Assembly (NCBI GenBank): GCA_024509875.1
Contig: JAMPIV010019083.1
Span: forward strand, 124,001 to 188,000
Direction: 5' to 3'
DNA: 64,000 bases
Source of the DNA: Oreohelix idahoensis
Taxonomy: Eukaryota > Mollusca > Gastropoda > Stylommatophora > Oreohelicidae
Below, in pieces: positions 1 through 11,650 of the stretch. The notes beneath the pieces were generated by a model. It had not been told where the DNA came from. It did no database searches and saw only the letters and a program-made list of their open reading frames with translations. The position numbers and the translations under genes were made by a program. The stretch's first letter is position 1. Each line of letters begins with the position of its first letter.

Positions 1-1908
1 CAGTTAAAGGTTATCACAATTATCGGATGTTTAATCAGCGATAATAATCATAATACTAAAAACCGTCCACGAGAGAGTTGTCCACTACTACGGATAAAAG
101 TGGAGTATGAGGAACGAGGTTACAAAATCTATTTTGTTCAGACATCATTTATGAAAGAAGCGATCCTTACTCGTATTTTTGTGTGACGTTACATTTCTTT
201 AACTACCCCTCCCCTACCATCGTCACCGAATTTTGGATCCCCCCCCCCCTCCTTTTTTTTCCCTACGTGACGTCATATGTTGAAGACCTCTTTTGGTATA
301 GAGGTTTGCTAAAGAGCACCATGTCTCAGTGGTTTCCTGTAATCAAATTTTAAGACAAACCTGATTGGCCCGAATCAATAATGAGTGAATGAATGAAACC
401 TGAACTCCAAAAGTAAAAGAAACACCCAAAGCAAGAGATCCGGGACGAAATGGGGTTGAAATGAAGAAAAGTGGGTGGTGTTCTTCTATGTCATCGTAGT
501 AAGTCGCCAATGTCGTTAAGGTTAGGATTAAGGTTAGGGTTTAAGGTTTGGTTTAGGATATCTAAATGTTATGTAGTATTTGTTTAACTTAGTGTTGTGT
601 ACTTACATGACGTAGGTGGACATCAACAGCTTGAGTGGTCTTGCTTGACACTAGCACATGACGAAAGTATTCAATAAATGTACCCAGTTTGGACACTTGA
701 AATAGATGTTGTCTCATTGGCAGCAGACGATAATATAAACGTTGAAAAAAAAAAAAAAAAAACGCTCACGACTGCACACTTTAAGTTATCAACATCCGGT
801 GAGTGAAGTTTCCGTTGCATGAAAATATAAAATAAGCCGAAAGGACTATTTATACGGAAACGTTCTGCATGATTAAAAAAAAAAAACACTTCAAAAATGG
901 ACTGCGAATAGGCGTTCTTTCATAAGTATGACATGTGAATATATCTTTTCTAGAGATGAAGAGTAAATTCAAATGTGTTTATACGAACCAAATGCATATC
1001 TGCATTCTAAATACAGTGAATTTACAGCGTGATATAAAATATAAATATATATGTAAGTGGTTTATAATGTAACTGCCGGGTATATGATAAGTGCGTCTTC
1101 GCGATTGATAAACAAATGTTATTGTGGCGAAATACTTGTAGTAATACATGAGGGTGAATGTCTTAGAGCAGGGGTCCTCAAACTGTTGTTTGGACCGCTG
1201 GCGCATTTAAGATATACAAAGAAGGTGGTGGGCACCAACCAAGCATCGTGACTTCCTTTTTTTTTTAAATAATTTTTTACTACAAAATATACACAATACT
1301 TATATACGGCCGAGCAAACACATTTAATTGAATAAGAAATATTGAGTTTTAAACAAATTGATCTTCAAATCATTTGAGTCAAATGTATAGAATAGAGTGA
1401 TCTTAGGCATTGCATGTCAGTGGCCAACTTGTTATAGTTAAGAGAGTATGATGAAGTTCCTGCACTCTAACAATAATCCATATGAGCATTGGTAAGCCGT
1501 GACCTGTACTTGGATTTGACAATGTTCACTGTTAATAATATTGATTTGGAAACATATTCGGAACCAAAATATGAGTGTATCTTATTGCCGCACTTTTTAA
1601 GAATGGATATTTTTTTCAAAAACGCTTAGTCTGTTAGAGTAAGCGCTTGAATATAACAATTTTCTGTGACTATCGGCAAGGTTTTTGTAATTTTTCTGGG
1701 ACCACTAACCGCCAAAACTTGAGAAGTTTAGTAGAGGATAAACTATAACTTCTCACCATGTAACCACAATTGTATGTTTATTCTTTCATCAACAAATCTT
1801 CGCGGGCACACAAATAAGCATTTTTGGGCAGCATGATGCCCCTTAGGCACCGGGATATGTGCTTCTGTTTTAGAGCATGGGCAATTGTGTTGAGAAACTA
1901 GGACAGGC
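1..1908. other. Non-coding AT-rich stretch, no gene recognised
   Basis: No open frame here has recognisable domains. I see homopolymer runs (C/T near 240-260, A near 746-763 and 876-886) and a degenerate telomere-like segment near 513-560, where GGTTAG-type words recur with errors. At about 1169 a word resembling a hAT-type terminal inverted repeat (CAGGGGTCCTCAAACT) appears, but I found no partner end. The rest appears unique within this window. Confidence 0.5.
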
Positions 1909-2321
1909 AGAAATGTAAGCTTACTTACTTACTTACTTAGTCGTTCCCCTTCTACCGTGAGGTGTAGAGGTTTGGAAGAGAGAGCGCCAGACCATTCTAT
2001 CAGCTGTCTTCTTCCTGGCCTGGTTCCATTCTAGTCCTCGGTCCTTCAAAGATTGTCTAATGTTGTCCTCCCAGCGAACTCTGGGTCGTCCTGGAGGTCT
2101 GGATCCCTGGCTCTTTGTTTCCCATGCTTGTCGTGGTAGCCGATCTTCTCCCATTCTGCAGACATGGCCAAACCATCTTAGTTGGGACTGTTCTATTTGG
2201 GTCTGCAGCGGATGGGATTTTAGGCCTTGACGGATCGTCTGGTTGCGGACCATGTCTCTTCTTGTTACTTCAGCCACTTTCCTCAGATACCTCATTTCTG
2301 AGGTTTGGAAGAAATGTAAGC
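1909..2321 (-). mobile_element. 5'-truncated LINE 3' end with target-site duplication
   Basis: This is a short minus-strand insertion (1921-2309) of the same LINE family as at 16808-19980. Its translated part (1933-2295) matches the C-terminal region of that LINE's reverse transcriptase ORF, including the motifs RWFGHVCRMGEDRLP and GRPRVRWEDN. The 3' tail is the tetranucleotide repeat (TTAC)n on the plus strand, i.e. (GTAA)n in sense. It is flanked on both sides by the identical 12-mer AGAAATGTAAGC (1909-1920 and 2310-2321), a classic duplication from target-primed reverse transcription. The copy is dead on arrival: only about 390 bp of a 3-kb element remain. Confidence 0.9.
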
Positions 2322-2384
2322 ACTCATCTCAAATGTCAAGGAAGTCATATTGTGCGGCTCAGAAAAAACTTTCGTTAATGAGTT

Positions 2385-2500
2385 CTTTCTTCTCCTGTGT
2401 TCAGTTTGTTGTCATGCTAAATCTACAGGCCCGTCACCAGGACGAAGTCTAAAGTCTTTTCCAGGCCAGCGCGGCAGCCCCATAGCTTCTCCTGAGCTCA
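2385..2500. repeat. Short dispersed repeat, copy 1 of 2
   Basis: About 115 bp match the segment near 23811-23925 in the same orientation, sharing words such as CAGTTTGT-GTCATGCTAAATCT and GCGCGGCAGCCCCATAGCTTCT. The family was not identified. In the second copy it sits inside an antisense LINE 3' end, so it is probably a short retroposon or part of one. No coding potential is evident. Confidence 0.6.
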
Positions 2501-2640
2501 GCACCCCCTGGCCAAGTCAGACGTTGTGGATCATCACGGGTTGGGAAGTTGGAGAACGTGTTCGGGGGTCTGGATTCCAGTTCTACATGGACATTCAATT
2601 GTATGAGATATCATGAGGGGATAGAGATGGCCCAGTAATC

Positions 2641-3005
2641 GCTAATGAGTGCGTTCGTAGAGTAGAAGGATTGAAATGGTATGACAAGATCACTGTTGTG
2701 GAACTGATGGAAAGAACTGGACAAATACCACTGGGAGATCTGAGCAGAAGGTGCTAGCGTTGGATAGGACGCGCATTGAGAAAAAAAAACCAGTTGATAG
2801 TATTACAAGGCTGTTTTTAATCTGGAATGCCTAGGGTAAAAGAAATAGAGGGAAACAGACATTTGGAGACGAAAACTGGCGGCAGACACGAAAGAGGTAA
2901 AGAAGACATGGAAAGACCTTAAACGGGTGGCACAGGGCATAAAGACTTGGCATGTATTTGTTGAAGGCGTGTGCTCTACGGAGAGTTGAAACGCAATGAC
3001 GATGA
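2641..3005 (+). mobile_element. RTE-like LINE 3'-end fragment (degenerate)
   Basis: The DNA is similar to the 3' end of a LINE seen again at 41385-41815 (shared: GTAGAATAGAAGG-type word, GAAATGGTATGACAA, GTTGATA-ATTACAAGG, ACTTGGCATGT). In translation this is the C-terminal tail of an endonuclease/reverse transcriptase polyprotein (RIEGLKWYDK, then a WIGH-type motif). Frames are broken by small indels and stops. It ends near an (ATG/GAC)n run at about 2996-3010. It is a fossil copy. Confidence 0.65.
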
Positions 3006-3010
3006 TGATG

Positions 3011-5006
3011 AATTATAAATATTGCCGTGGGGGAGTGAAGGCTTCACTATATTAGGTCCAGCTTTATGGGGAGGGGGGGGGGGGTGTGACCAGTTGTCTT
3101 CCTGACCGCTTTTGCCTCCCTAACTCAAGAGCAGAGTCAAGAACCCATTTACAGCTGGAAAGACTTAGAGCGTGACGCGTCGAGATTTCGAATACGGAAC
3201 GCAGTAACTTTGCATCGAGAGACATGCGCTCTAAACACTCTGCCAATCGAACGCACGCTAATTATAAATTCAGATATATTAATAGTACAAAATAGTCGAT
3301 AATGGTAAAAGAATAATTTAGCAAGAAGGAGAAAGGTGAGTGACAGAACAAAGACACCAGCACCTTCAAATTGTTGCTCTTTGCGACGTTACAATTGTTT
3401 GATCATCTTGATCAACTAATAAGGGGGTGTGGCTTTCAGACGTGCAACCGGCAGGCGTTATCTGAAAATAGCCTGTGAGCGGCAGAGAATGACAGATCAA
3501 AGAAAGCTGTAAATACTAAAAACACATAGGTTAACACAGCTTCAATGGTCACACCTCTACAGTATGATAAGAAAGGATCATGGAATGTTGTTAAGAAGGT
3601 CTCCCGAAACTGACTCGTTAAGAAAGAAAGAGACATTTTCGAAATAATGACAAGAAGAAGAGAAGGCGAATACTCTCCACTAGAAAGTGTTTTCTAATAA
3701 ATAATGGGAACTTTTATATTTTCCTACGACCTGAGCGTCTCCCCTCAGATCTAGATAAAGAAAAAGCCCCCAACATCCTAAATGAAGGATTTACCTATAT
3801 GTAAATATTTAACAAAGACAGCATGAGTGATACATGAAGTAACTAGGTAATGATCAACGCGACTATACCGTTTATTAGCTAAATATATACACATATAGGG
3901 TTAGTAGAAAGTAAAAAGGGATGATGGTGAAAGATAATTCACAAACATAGATGAAATGTAAAAAAATATAGTTAATTAAATAAGAGAGTGAACCTATGTA
4001 AATAGTAAAATGATGATGTGATATATTTAGTGTTACCACACTGATGACCATTCTGCACTGCCTATGAGTCTCTCAAATTGCCTTCAGTGTATGATTATGC
4101 GATGATATGCACTGACTCCCACTGTAGATGCATGTTATGCCGTGTGAGTTATCTAGAAGGCGAGTAATTATAGCTGAAACTTTTGCACGTGTCGTAGTGA
4201 GAACTTGGAAGATATACTGTCTCTCAACGCTTGGGAGTCTCTTTAGCGTCGACAAACTGTTTATAGTTGCCTCAATAAAATGTCTGATCTTGAAAAGGCA
4301 CTAACTAGACTGAAGCTGTTCGCAGAATGATCTTCTGGTAACAAGTATGTTTTGTACAATGAAGCTTGTTTTAGAGTAGATGAATTAACTTCTTGCAATG
4401 ACGCATTGAGTTTCTGAACTTGGTTCAGGCTATCAGCTTTCGCGTTATTCGAATTGTGTAAGTATGCGAGTTAATTTGTGAGACTTGTTCTTGGTATCTT
4501 GGCAAATCAGCTTGTGAATTTATAATCTTGATTCAGGAAATATGCTTCTGAATGAGTTGGATTTGACATAACGGGATATCAACTTGTGTGTACTTTAACA
4601 TGACTCAGGCCATAAGCTTTTGAGTGAGTTGAGCTTGATTTGTGCATATGCGAGAATCAACTGGTGAGCACGTGATAAACAGGTGATTTAAATGCTGCGC
4701 AGCCAACGTTTACAATCGCTAGCGTGAAGATCTTCTTTGTACTTATGAAGTGTATGATGTCCTATCTTGTGAATTCTGCTATCTGGGCGTACGCTTTGCT
4801 AGCTTCTTTCCGATTAGACGCCAAACACGTAATGTGTAGACTCAGACTTCTGCAGAACTGAAGGTACAAAAGTGCCTTCATAAGTTTTACATCTAATATC
4901 AACAGTTGAATTTCTTTTTATCGTATTCCTCACTGTGGCCTCTTCCTAGCTGATCACTTTGTTTTTAATTCTCTTATTATGATACATGACATGAGACGCA
5001 TGTCGC
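3011..5006. other. No gene recognised; G-run and weak degenerate repeats
   Basis: A G homopolymer run lies at about 3069-3086. Between 4420 and 4640 a loosely repeated motif of the type TTCAGG-CTATCAGCTT / TTCAGG-AAATATGCTT / CTCAGG-CCATAAGCTT recurs three times, suggesting an old degenerate tandem repeat. The remaining DNA shows no domain-bearing ORF and no other copy that I could find in the window. Confidence 0.4.
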
Positions 5007-6168
5007 GAGAGTGTAACTGTCTCTTTCTCTTGTTGAGGTGATCACTGGCCCAAGACAGTATACATGTTGTTAGGTGTGTAGTGCGAGCGGATGATGAACT
5101 GAGTGTGGGTGCGAATGAAGGCGCGAATGTGCTTAGGCTCGTATGTATGTAGACCCTGCAACCCATACACTCACATGCAGTAGTCAAGGATGCCTGGACA
5201 CTGCAGACACGTTTCAAAACATTTATTGACGAGAACACACATGGTATCAACAGGAACAGTCATTGTAAACAAGGTCATGCTGACCGGAAATCGATAGGTA
5301 TACATTAGGCATTCAACAAGCTGGTAAACATTTGAATATTCGTGCATGGTCAATACAATGTTCTTCAATAAGGACAGTTCGTGGCGTCGCCCTGGGATTA
5401 CTGACTAAACGCGTCAGATACCTTAATCACTTTGACACATAGGTGCAACTTGGCATTCCCCGCCAATTGCACATTATCAGGCTGTAGTATAATAGCCGAA
5501 AAACACAGGCCTCGTTCTGACGTCGGCGGTGTACTTCTGATAAGCAGGTTACCATCAACCCTGCAGTAATGCTTATTGTAGACATAAATTCCGCCAATCT
5601 GCGGTTCCCACAATATATCTTCGTCACTGGATTTCTGGACAATATAAAGACTAATAGTCTTGGATGGCTACCTTGAGCACAACATATAAGTTCTGAAATG
5701 GAGGACCGGTGAGCTGCAGTTCACAGACTAGGCAATCTTCTAACATGTTCTGCTACCGAAAGCATAGTAATGGAAAAAGTCGGTATTACCTGTAACCGAG
5801 TCCACAGAACTTAACAAGGAACTCTGCTGTCATTCCAACGCACAGAGATTCACTGGGGAAAACTGCCAGTGCAGTCACTTCGAAGATTCTCCCCGAAAAA
5901 CACAATGGACTCTCGTCCCTTCAGAAACCAGGACACTTCCCGGCTTGCCGGAAGTCTAACTCAACTCCTCCTTAAAAAAACCTGCCCATGGGCATACGCC
6001 CGAACTGTCTACCTTTGACCCTAAAGGTCAAACACAATGAATGAATAAACAAGGGAAGACAACCCCTAATCAACCTGACATCGCAGGTAAAGACACAATT
6101 ATTCTTATGATAAAACATAAGCAAATAACTTGACAGATGACTCCGTCAAAAATGACAGCAACAGAGAG
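5007..6168 (-). mobile_element. Solo LTR with 5-bp target duplication
   Basis: The LTR spans 5012-6163 (1152 bp). On the plus strand it starts TGTAACTGTC and ends GACAGCAACA, so both strands have TG...CA ends and imperfect 10-bp terminal inverted repeats. The 5-mer GAGAG flanks it directly on both sides (5007-5011 and 6164-6168), the integrase target duplication. The sequence aligns along its full length with the LTR at 61843-62987, which is attached to a minus-strand gypsy-type pol; I assign orientation from that copy. No internal element remains, so this is what is left after LTR-LTR recombination. ORFs inside (4954-5642) are not meaningful. Confidence 0.9.
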
Positions 6169-6175
6169 GTTCAGA

Positions 6176-7700
6176 TGTTATTAGAATATAAGATATCCTG
6201 GACCAAAAGATGTATTAGATGATACCAGGATAGTGCCAGATAAGAGACTGGTCTTAAAAGAAATACCCCCTTCTCTGAAAAGAGTAAGGGTGTATCGACA
6301 ATCAAAGGTAGGGTCAAGCTGTATAAACCTTCAAGTATGATGATAGTGTTGGTTACTGAAGGTCTAAGTGCTACCTCTCAAGATCCTCCTTTGAATAACG
6401 GTTATTATTTTTATATTGACTCTGCTAGGGGATTAATTAATTAATTAAATATGTAATATATATCAAACAGAACCTTAACTCAATTTAAATAATTAAGCAA
6501 GACTGATTATATATATTTACAATTTATTGATCCTATACCGTTTCTCTTTTAGGACTGCACATTTATCTCAGTACCACTCACAGCCAGTTCAATGTGATTA
6601 CACTTTCCTTATAAATCCTATGTTAGATCCTTTTGTCCATGATCTGCTTCCATACCATGATTTGGTTTAGTATAAACTACTAAGTGACACCTTGATTAAT
6701 ACATGTTAACAAATTATGTGATCCTTTCTTATGGTCCTGATCAGTGTGTCTTCCCTTTAGGAAATACTCCTTCAAATACATTATTAAACTTACAGTCGTA
6801 TTTTTGCCATAATTCTCAATTATTCTACACATTCCCAATGCTGGCTTTCGTCTCTAAAAGTCAACACATGCTTGCGTTCCAGCCGGCAGCACACTTGTCC
6901 TGTAAATTTTTTTCTTAACACATTCAATACACTTCATAACACACAAGTGGATTAATCACAGGAAAATTACATAATTATATACATATATATATATATATAT
7001 TCTTTCTTACCCTCAGGCAATACACATAAGCTGTAACAGGCTGATAATAGGTATCTAGGTCTGCTATGCAGATACAGTGGCAAAGTATTTGACAGCACAT
7101 GTTTTGCCGCTCTCTTCTGTTCAGCTAGTGTTTAAAAAAGTTGTGGTCTCAAATCAGCCAAGTTCAAGGACTTTTATAGTACCGCACCCTCCCTGTCGGA
7201 TAACATGGTCCAAAACCGGTGTTAGGAATCTAAAAAACGATTCGTATTTCTACCTTCTTGTACAATGTGCAAAATTTTTAATATTTAATATCTCTCTTAA
7301 TTCTGGGCCGATTTTGATCATTTAAAGTTAGAATTATACTGTGAATTTATCACTTCCATTCTATATAATAATTGTTTAGTTAGCAAAATGCATTTAAATA
7401 TATGCAGACTTTAACTAACAAAATTGGGGACTACCCTGATGTATAGATGTTATTTTAAACGATTTTTCTCTTTAATTGAACTACTATTCGATGAAGTCTT
7501 TGCACCTACCTCTCAAGTAACGTTCCCGTTGTTGAAGTATCTATACCTTTCCGTTTAAACATCTTTAGTCCTTAAGAAATTAAATAACATCTTACTATCA
7601 TTTACACAAATTGGGCCTCTATGTTAAGCCTAAAAGGTTTCATTATACACACCAGAAAAAGGAGCGTTTTCGTTGGCTATTGTATCGGTCCGTTTTCCTA
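6176..7700 (+). repeat. Dispersed repeat family A, longest copy
   Basis: The copy starts TGTTATTAGAATATAAGATATCCTGG-like, one base-cluster right of the solo LTR duplication. The first 350 bp are shared with copies at 27305-27700 and 60430-60850 (words ATACCAGGATAGTGCCAGATAAGAGAC and GAAATACCCCCTTCTCTGAAAAGAG split across them). The later part (about 6930-7700) matches 40480-41250 (TCTTTCTTACCCTCAGG, TACCCTGATGT, TTAAAAGGTTTC). There are no coding domains. A TGTTA-type start and the absence of coding capacity would fit an LTR-like or large non-autonomous element, but the class is undetermined. Confidence 0.6.
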
Positions 7701-8794
7701 TAGTATTGCTTGCGGTAAATATGACCGTGGTGTAAGACAGACCAAAACACGACAACGCATATGGCAAGTGTTAACTATATTGAGAATGAAAGCGCGTTCT
7801 CTTGTAAGTTTGTAATGACGATCTAAGAGTCTTCATTATATTATCGTTGTGGAAAAATCTTTGGTTTGATTAACCCTTAACGAACAAAAGTAATGGAAAC
7901 ACAGCCTTTCTCACAGTTAGCTATGAGGCTAAGTGCAAATAGCAATTACTTACAATGAAACAAAAAAATTATTAATAATCTTTCTAAAAGTTGCTACCTC
8001 TTTTTCCCTTCGCAAATTCCTTAAGAGTACTATATAAAATCAAATTCCACAGATATGAACTATAGATCCACACAGAAATGAAATTATGGAACAGGTTGAG
8101 AACTGGCTATGCTCCAGGAAACTCAATGCTCCGCATGTGTTGCTAAAAACATTCTGAATTTTGACGAACGTGTCGTTATATTTTGGGTTGCCAGTATGTG
8201 ATAATTCTGGGACTGTGTCCTATGGCTCCGCCCCTTTCCCCACTCATTCGACGTCCATCTTGTCATGCGACTTCAGCGTGCTTGTGTGGAATTTCAGTGC
8301 ACGTCAATCGCAAAAAGTGGGTGGGCTCTCGTAACCAACTCTTACATTCCGTGCTGGGTGTTCGATTGCGAGACAAACCGTGGTTTTGGATTAGCCGATC
8401 GCTGCAGAAATTGTCCGCCATTGTCACCAAGTCTTCTGTCGGGACATTTCGTTGTCGTTTTTTGTTACGTTGTCGAATTGCTCCCGAGAGATTTTCCTTT
8501 AATCTATTAATTCATTGTCTCACCACGTACACGGTATCTAAGGCACTACCGCCGCCATAGGGCACACAGACTGGTAACAAGGACTCTTCTGCGTCTCGCA
8601 AGTCTTTTGTTTTCAATCGCTCCCGCGGGCATGCTAAATCCCTAATGTGGCGACACTCGTTTTTTTTTAAACACGGGATTAAGTATCAAACGAATTCATT
8701 CTATTGCCAAACCGGCCGTCTCCTGCGCCAAACAATAACATGTCTAACATTAAGTAACAACTATAACCGGCTATCAAATAGTCAGGTTCTTAGC
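7701..8794. other. No feature recognised
   Basis: This is AT-rich DNA turning GC-richer at 8220-8600. Two overlapping ORFs (8183-8560 and 8265-8510) cover the GC-richer part. They overlap each other in different frames, show no known motif and are probably chance. Nothing else is supported. Confidence 0.35.
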
Positions 8795-8935
8795 AGAGAA
8801 CTGCGTTGTTCCATTGTGCTGACACCATCACAATTCTCAACAGCATTAGCTGGAGGATTGCGTAGATTCCTTTTCGTGTTCCTAACATTTATAAAATTTT
8901 TAACAGACCCTATAAGAAGCAAAGTGAGTACATAT
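8795..8935 (+). repeat. Short dispersed repeat family C, copy 1
   Basis: About 140 bp match 14648-14798 in the same orientation with scattered substitutions (shared: GCGTTGTTCCATTGTG, TTCGTGTTCCTAACATTTAT, AAAGTGAGT). The family was not identified. It is non-coding. Confidence 0.6.
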
Positions 8936-9104
8936 TTTACTTCAAGTTAGCTGGCTGCTAAGTAAGCATACTTTTGGTTCGAAGCTGCGGAAATAAAATG
9001 GATTACTTATGTGTCATCATCATCATCCCCATCATTTTCCTTTGCGTCCTTTACGGAGAATGGAGCCACCACTGTAGGTGGTCCACCTGCAAGAAGCCAT
9101 CACC

Positions 9105-9200
9105 AAGCATGTACAAACTTTTGCAGCAGCGATTTCTGTGGCAATTCTTTTTACATTGTGAGGTTGCCAGCCCCATGCACAAGCTCATATGAGTCGCCTT
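9105..9200 (+). repeat. Short dispersed repeat family D, copy 1
   Basis: About 95 bp are similar to 60275-60385 in the same orientation (TTTTGCAGCAG, GATTTCTGTGG / GGTTTCTGTGG, CAGCC-CATGCACAA-CTCAT). It is probably the tail region of a short interspersed element. No coding content. Confidence 0.5.
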
Positions 9201-9369
9201 GTATGTTTAATTAATTTTTTTATTGTGATGCTCTTTAGACAAATGTTTGGGCAACTACTGCTTCAGAATTTACTGAATCCCAGGTTGTTATGCAGCATAA
9301 GTCATCCAACACCAACGTTCAGTTCCTAAGCCAGTTTACGTACAACATATCCCTGTGGCCCAGTGTAAT

Positions 9370-9607
9370 TCCCATGGGTACCTCAGAAGAAAGTACTACT
9401 ATATATTACCAGCACAGCAGAAAGGAACAAGTGGTAATCTTCACACTCCGCATGGGCCACAACAGACTAAGACACTGTCTATTTGACACGCTAAAGATAG
9501 GGACTACTGATGAGTGTGACTGTGGCACCGATAAAATGGCTGCTGAACATCTGCTGCAAAGGTGCCCAAAATATAGGGATCAGAGAAAGCTATATGGCCG
9601 TCTGTAG
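9370..9607 (+). pseudogene. LINE polyprotein C-terminal fragment (RNase H-side tail)
   Basis: The ORF translates to a segment with RKEQVVIFTLRMGHNRLRHC followed by a CxCG(T)...EHLLQRCP motif and KYRDQR. This is the conserved C-terminal tail after the RNase H domain in jockey/Nimbus-type non-LTR retrotransposons: an RTGH-like helix, then a cysteine pair and an H..C pair thought to bind zinc. Only the last 75-80 residues are present. No reverse transcriptase precedes it, so it is a 5'-truncated fossil. The upstream part of the ORF (9290-9370) shows no similarity that I can recognise. This LINE lineage differs from the two other LINE families in the window. Confidence 0.7.
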
Positions 9608-9825
9608 CAAAATCTGCGAGAATAAACGCTCAATTCAGTAAGATTTAGGCATAAAACGATAATAAATACATTAGCCCGCATGTGTCTGACGGTTGGCATC
9701 TTCGACGCCAGCAGCGCTGCTTTTTGCTCAGTGCTAAGCCTATAGACCGATTTCACGGTAATAGTCTGACACGCTTTTAGTTTCGTTTTCGAGAAACACT
9801 ACTGTGGTGAGTTGGGATTATATAA

Positions 9826-11650
9826 ATATAGTTATAGGGGACTTAGTGTACTGAATGAGATCAGCTGTGAAGGTCTCTGTATCTAATAAGTTTGGTGTAT
9901 TACAGAGAACCTTGCATGCTACCACATTTCAACCTCAATCAGACTTATTCTTGAATTGTATGATGACTTCGTTTAATGTCTAGGGTTATGATAGTGATGA
10001 AGTGTAAGTTCACAACAACCAACAGACAGACAAACATCTAAGTTAAGATCCACAACAATTTACAACACTATGACAATCACAAACACATAACACTCTAAAG
10101 ATTTATCTTAAGTAAGTCAAGTGTTAACTTTTATACACTGTATTAGCTTTTTCAATATATAGATATCCTGATCCTACTACAATGTGAATCAGGAATCACA
10201 ATCAAATGTAAGCTCAATGTTTATGTACAAGAATTTATACAAAAAATCTTTGTCCAGACATATAATATTATTGTAATATGAGTGTAGTGTTGTGATGTAT
10301 TATTATGAGGCAATACTGGCTTTTAGTGCTAGGTTGTTGTTGGTCATCACGACTTCATGTGTTTGTACTGGTGGAAATAATATTGAAGGATTCACAGATT
10401 CTGGGTTTTTTTTTAAATTTCTGTCTTTTTTGTTTTTATAATAAAGTTCAGTTCAGGGTATTTTATTCAAGGTTGAGCTTTTTCGTGCTGACAAGCGCTT
10501 ATCTCATAATGCAGCTACAGGAAACCTGTATCCTCTGCTCGCTTGCTTCTCAGTTTGATAGTATGATAGACAATGGCCGCTATCTTGTGCAAGGAGTCTG
10601 CTGCCAGCTTTCTGGATCACGCAGTCCTCAGACCGGACGATGCAATATCACCATCTATATCACGGCCCCACAATTCGTAAGGAAATGCACACTAAAGATG
10701 ACTGGCACAGTTTGATCTGCGGTATGTCCAGGCTGTTATTATATATTTAATTTTTGATAACACTGCCTGCTCTCATCTCTCACAATGTGTAACGATATGG
10801 CGTCCCCTCTAAGATTTCTTCTGCCAATATCCAGTATATTGGCCAATCGTTTTGAATATTTTCAAAAGAGTACCAGTCATTCAAATATTTTCATTCACTT
10901 TTACTCCGCTTCTAGGCATTTATTTGTTATTCATAGGTCACCCAATCAAATTTCTTTTAACTTCAAAGTTCAGCCAATGGCCTCCCTCGTACTATCTTAG
11001 GCTTTCTGTCACTACTATGTTTCAACAAAATTCAGGGAATTCCATCCCAAGCAGATATGACCAAACCTGACAGTATCTCTGTTCTCTATATGTTTTATTA
11101 TCAATATCTAATTATCTAATGGACTTTTTAGATAATTTATTACATATTCCTAGTCCCCTAGCCTTCCTGTACACGAACATAAGATTTTCAAGGGGCTAAG
11201 TGGCGTAGTTAAGAATACGATCTTTTTTCGATGTTAAGTGTTTAATTTCAACTACCACCTGTTCAATTCTTTACGACTGTACTATCAGTATAAAGTCAGG
11301 AGCCCTACGTAAAATATCAGGTTTCCTAATAAGAATTAAACCTGTTTTCTAAACCTAACATCGTATCGTTAGTTTTTTTTCATCACTGTTTATTTGAAAA
11401 AAATCAGGCCATGCACACTGCGAGTTGGTTTATTTTTAGACACACTGCGAGTGGCTTGCGTTACTGTGTTCCATGGTCCGTCTATCTCTCTCTGCTTTTT
11501 TTTTTCTTCTAAGCCCGTCTGTCTTTCCAAGGCTAACCTTGTGCGCGATTTTGCACTAATGTTAGTTTTTTTAAAATCAAGGTCGTCTAGAAGATTTTAC
11601 TACACATTCTATTTTTAGAACTACGGTTATCGCCGTATCGTTAAGCCTAA
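9826..11650 (+). repeat. Dispersed repeat family B, copy 1
   Basis: The DNA is similar to about 43040-45130 in the same orientation. It starts AGGGGACTTAGTGTACTGA-TGAGATC, then AGCTGTGAAGGT-TCT-TATCTAATAAG. Later anchors are AGGAATCACAATCAA, ATACTGG-TTT, a TGAGCT block, CTAAGTGGC, and AACCTAAC near the end. Similarity is high in the first 700 bp and weaker after that. No protein domains. It shares some short words with family A (ACAATTTATT-type), so the two families may be distantly related. Confidence 0.55.

Noticed and set aside
1168..1200. hAT-type terminal inverted repeat
   Set aside because: Only one end is seen; no partner or 8-bp duplication was found, so no element is called.
8183..8560. 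125-residue ORF in the GC-richer part as a gene
   Set aside because: It overlaps another ORF in a different frame, has no motif and no second copy to test conservation.
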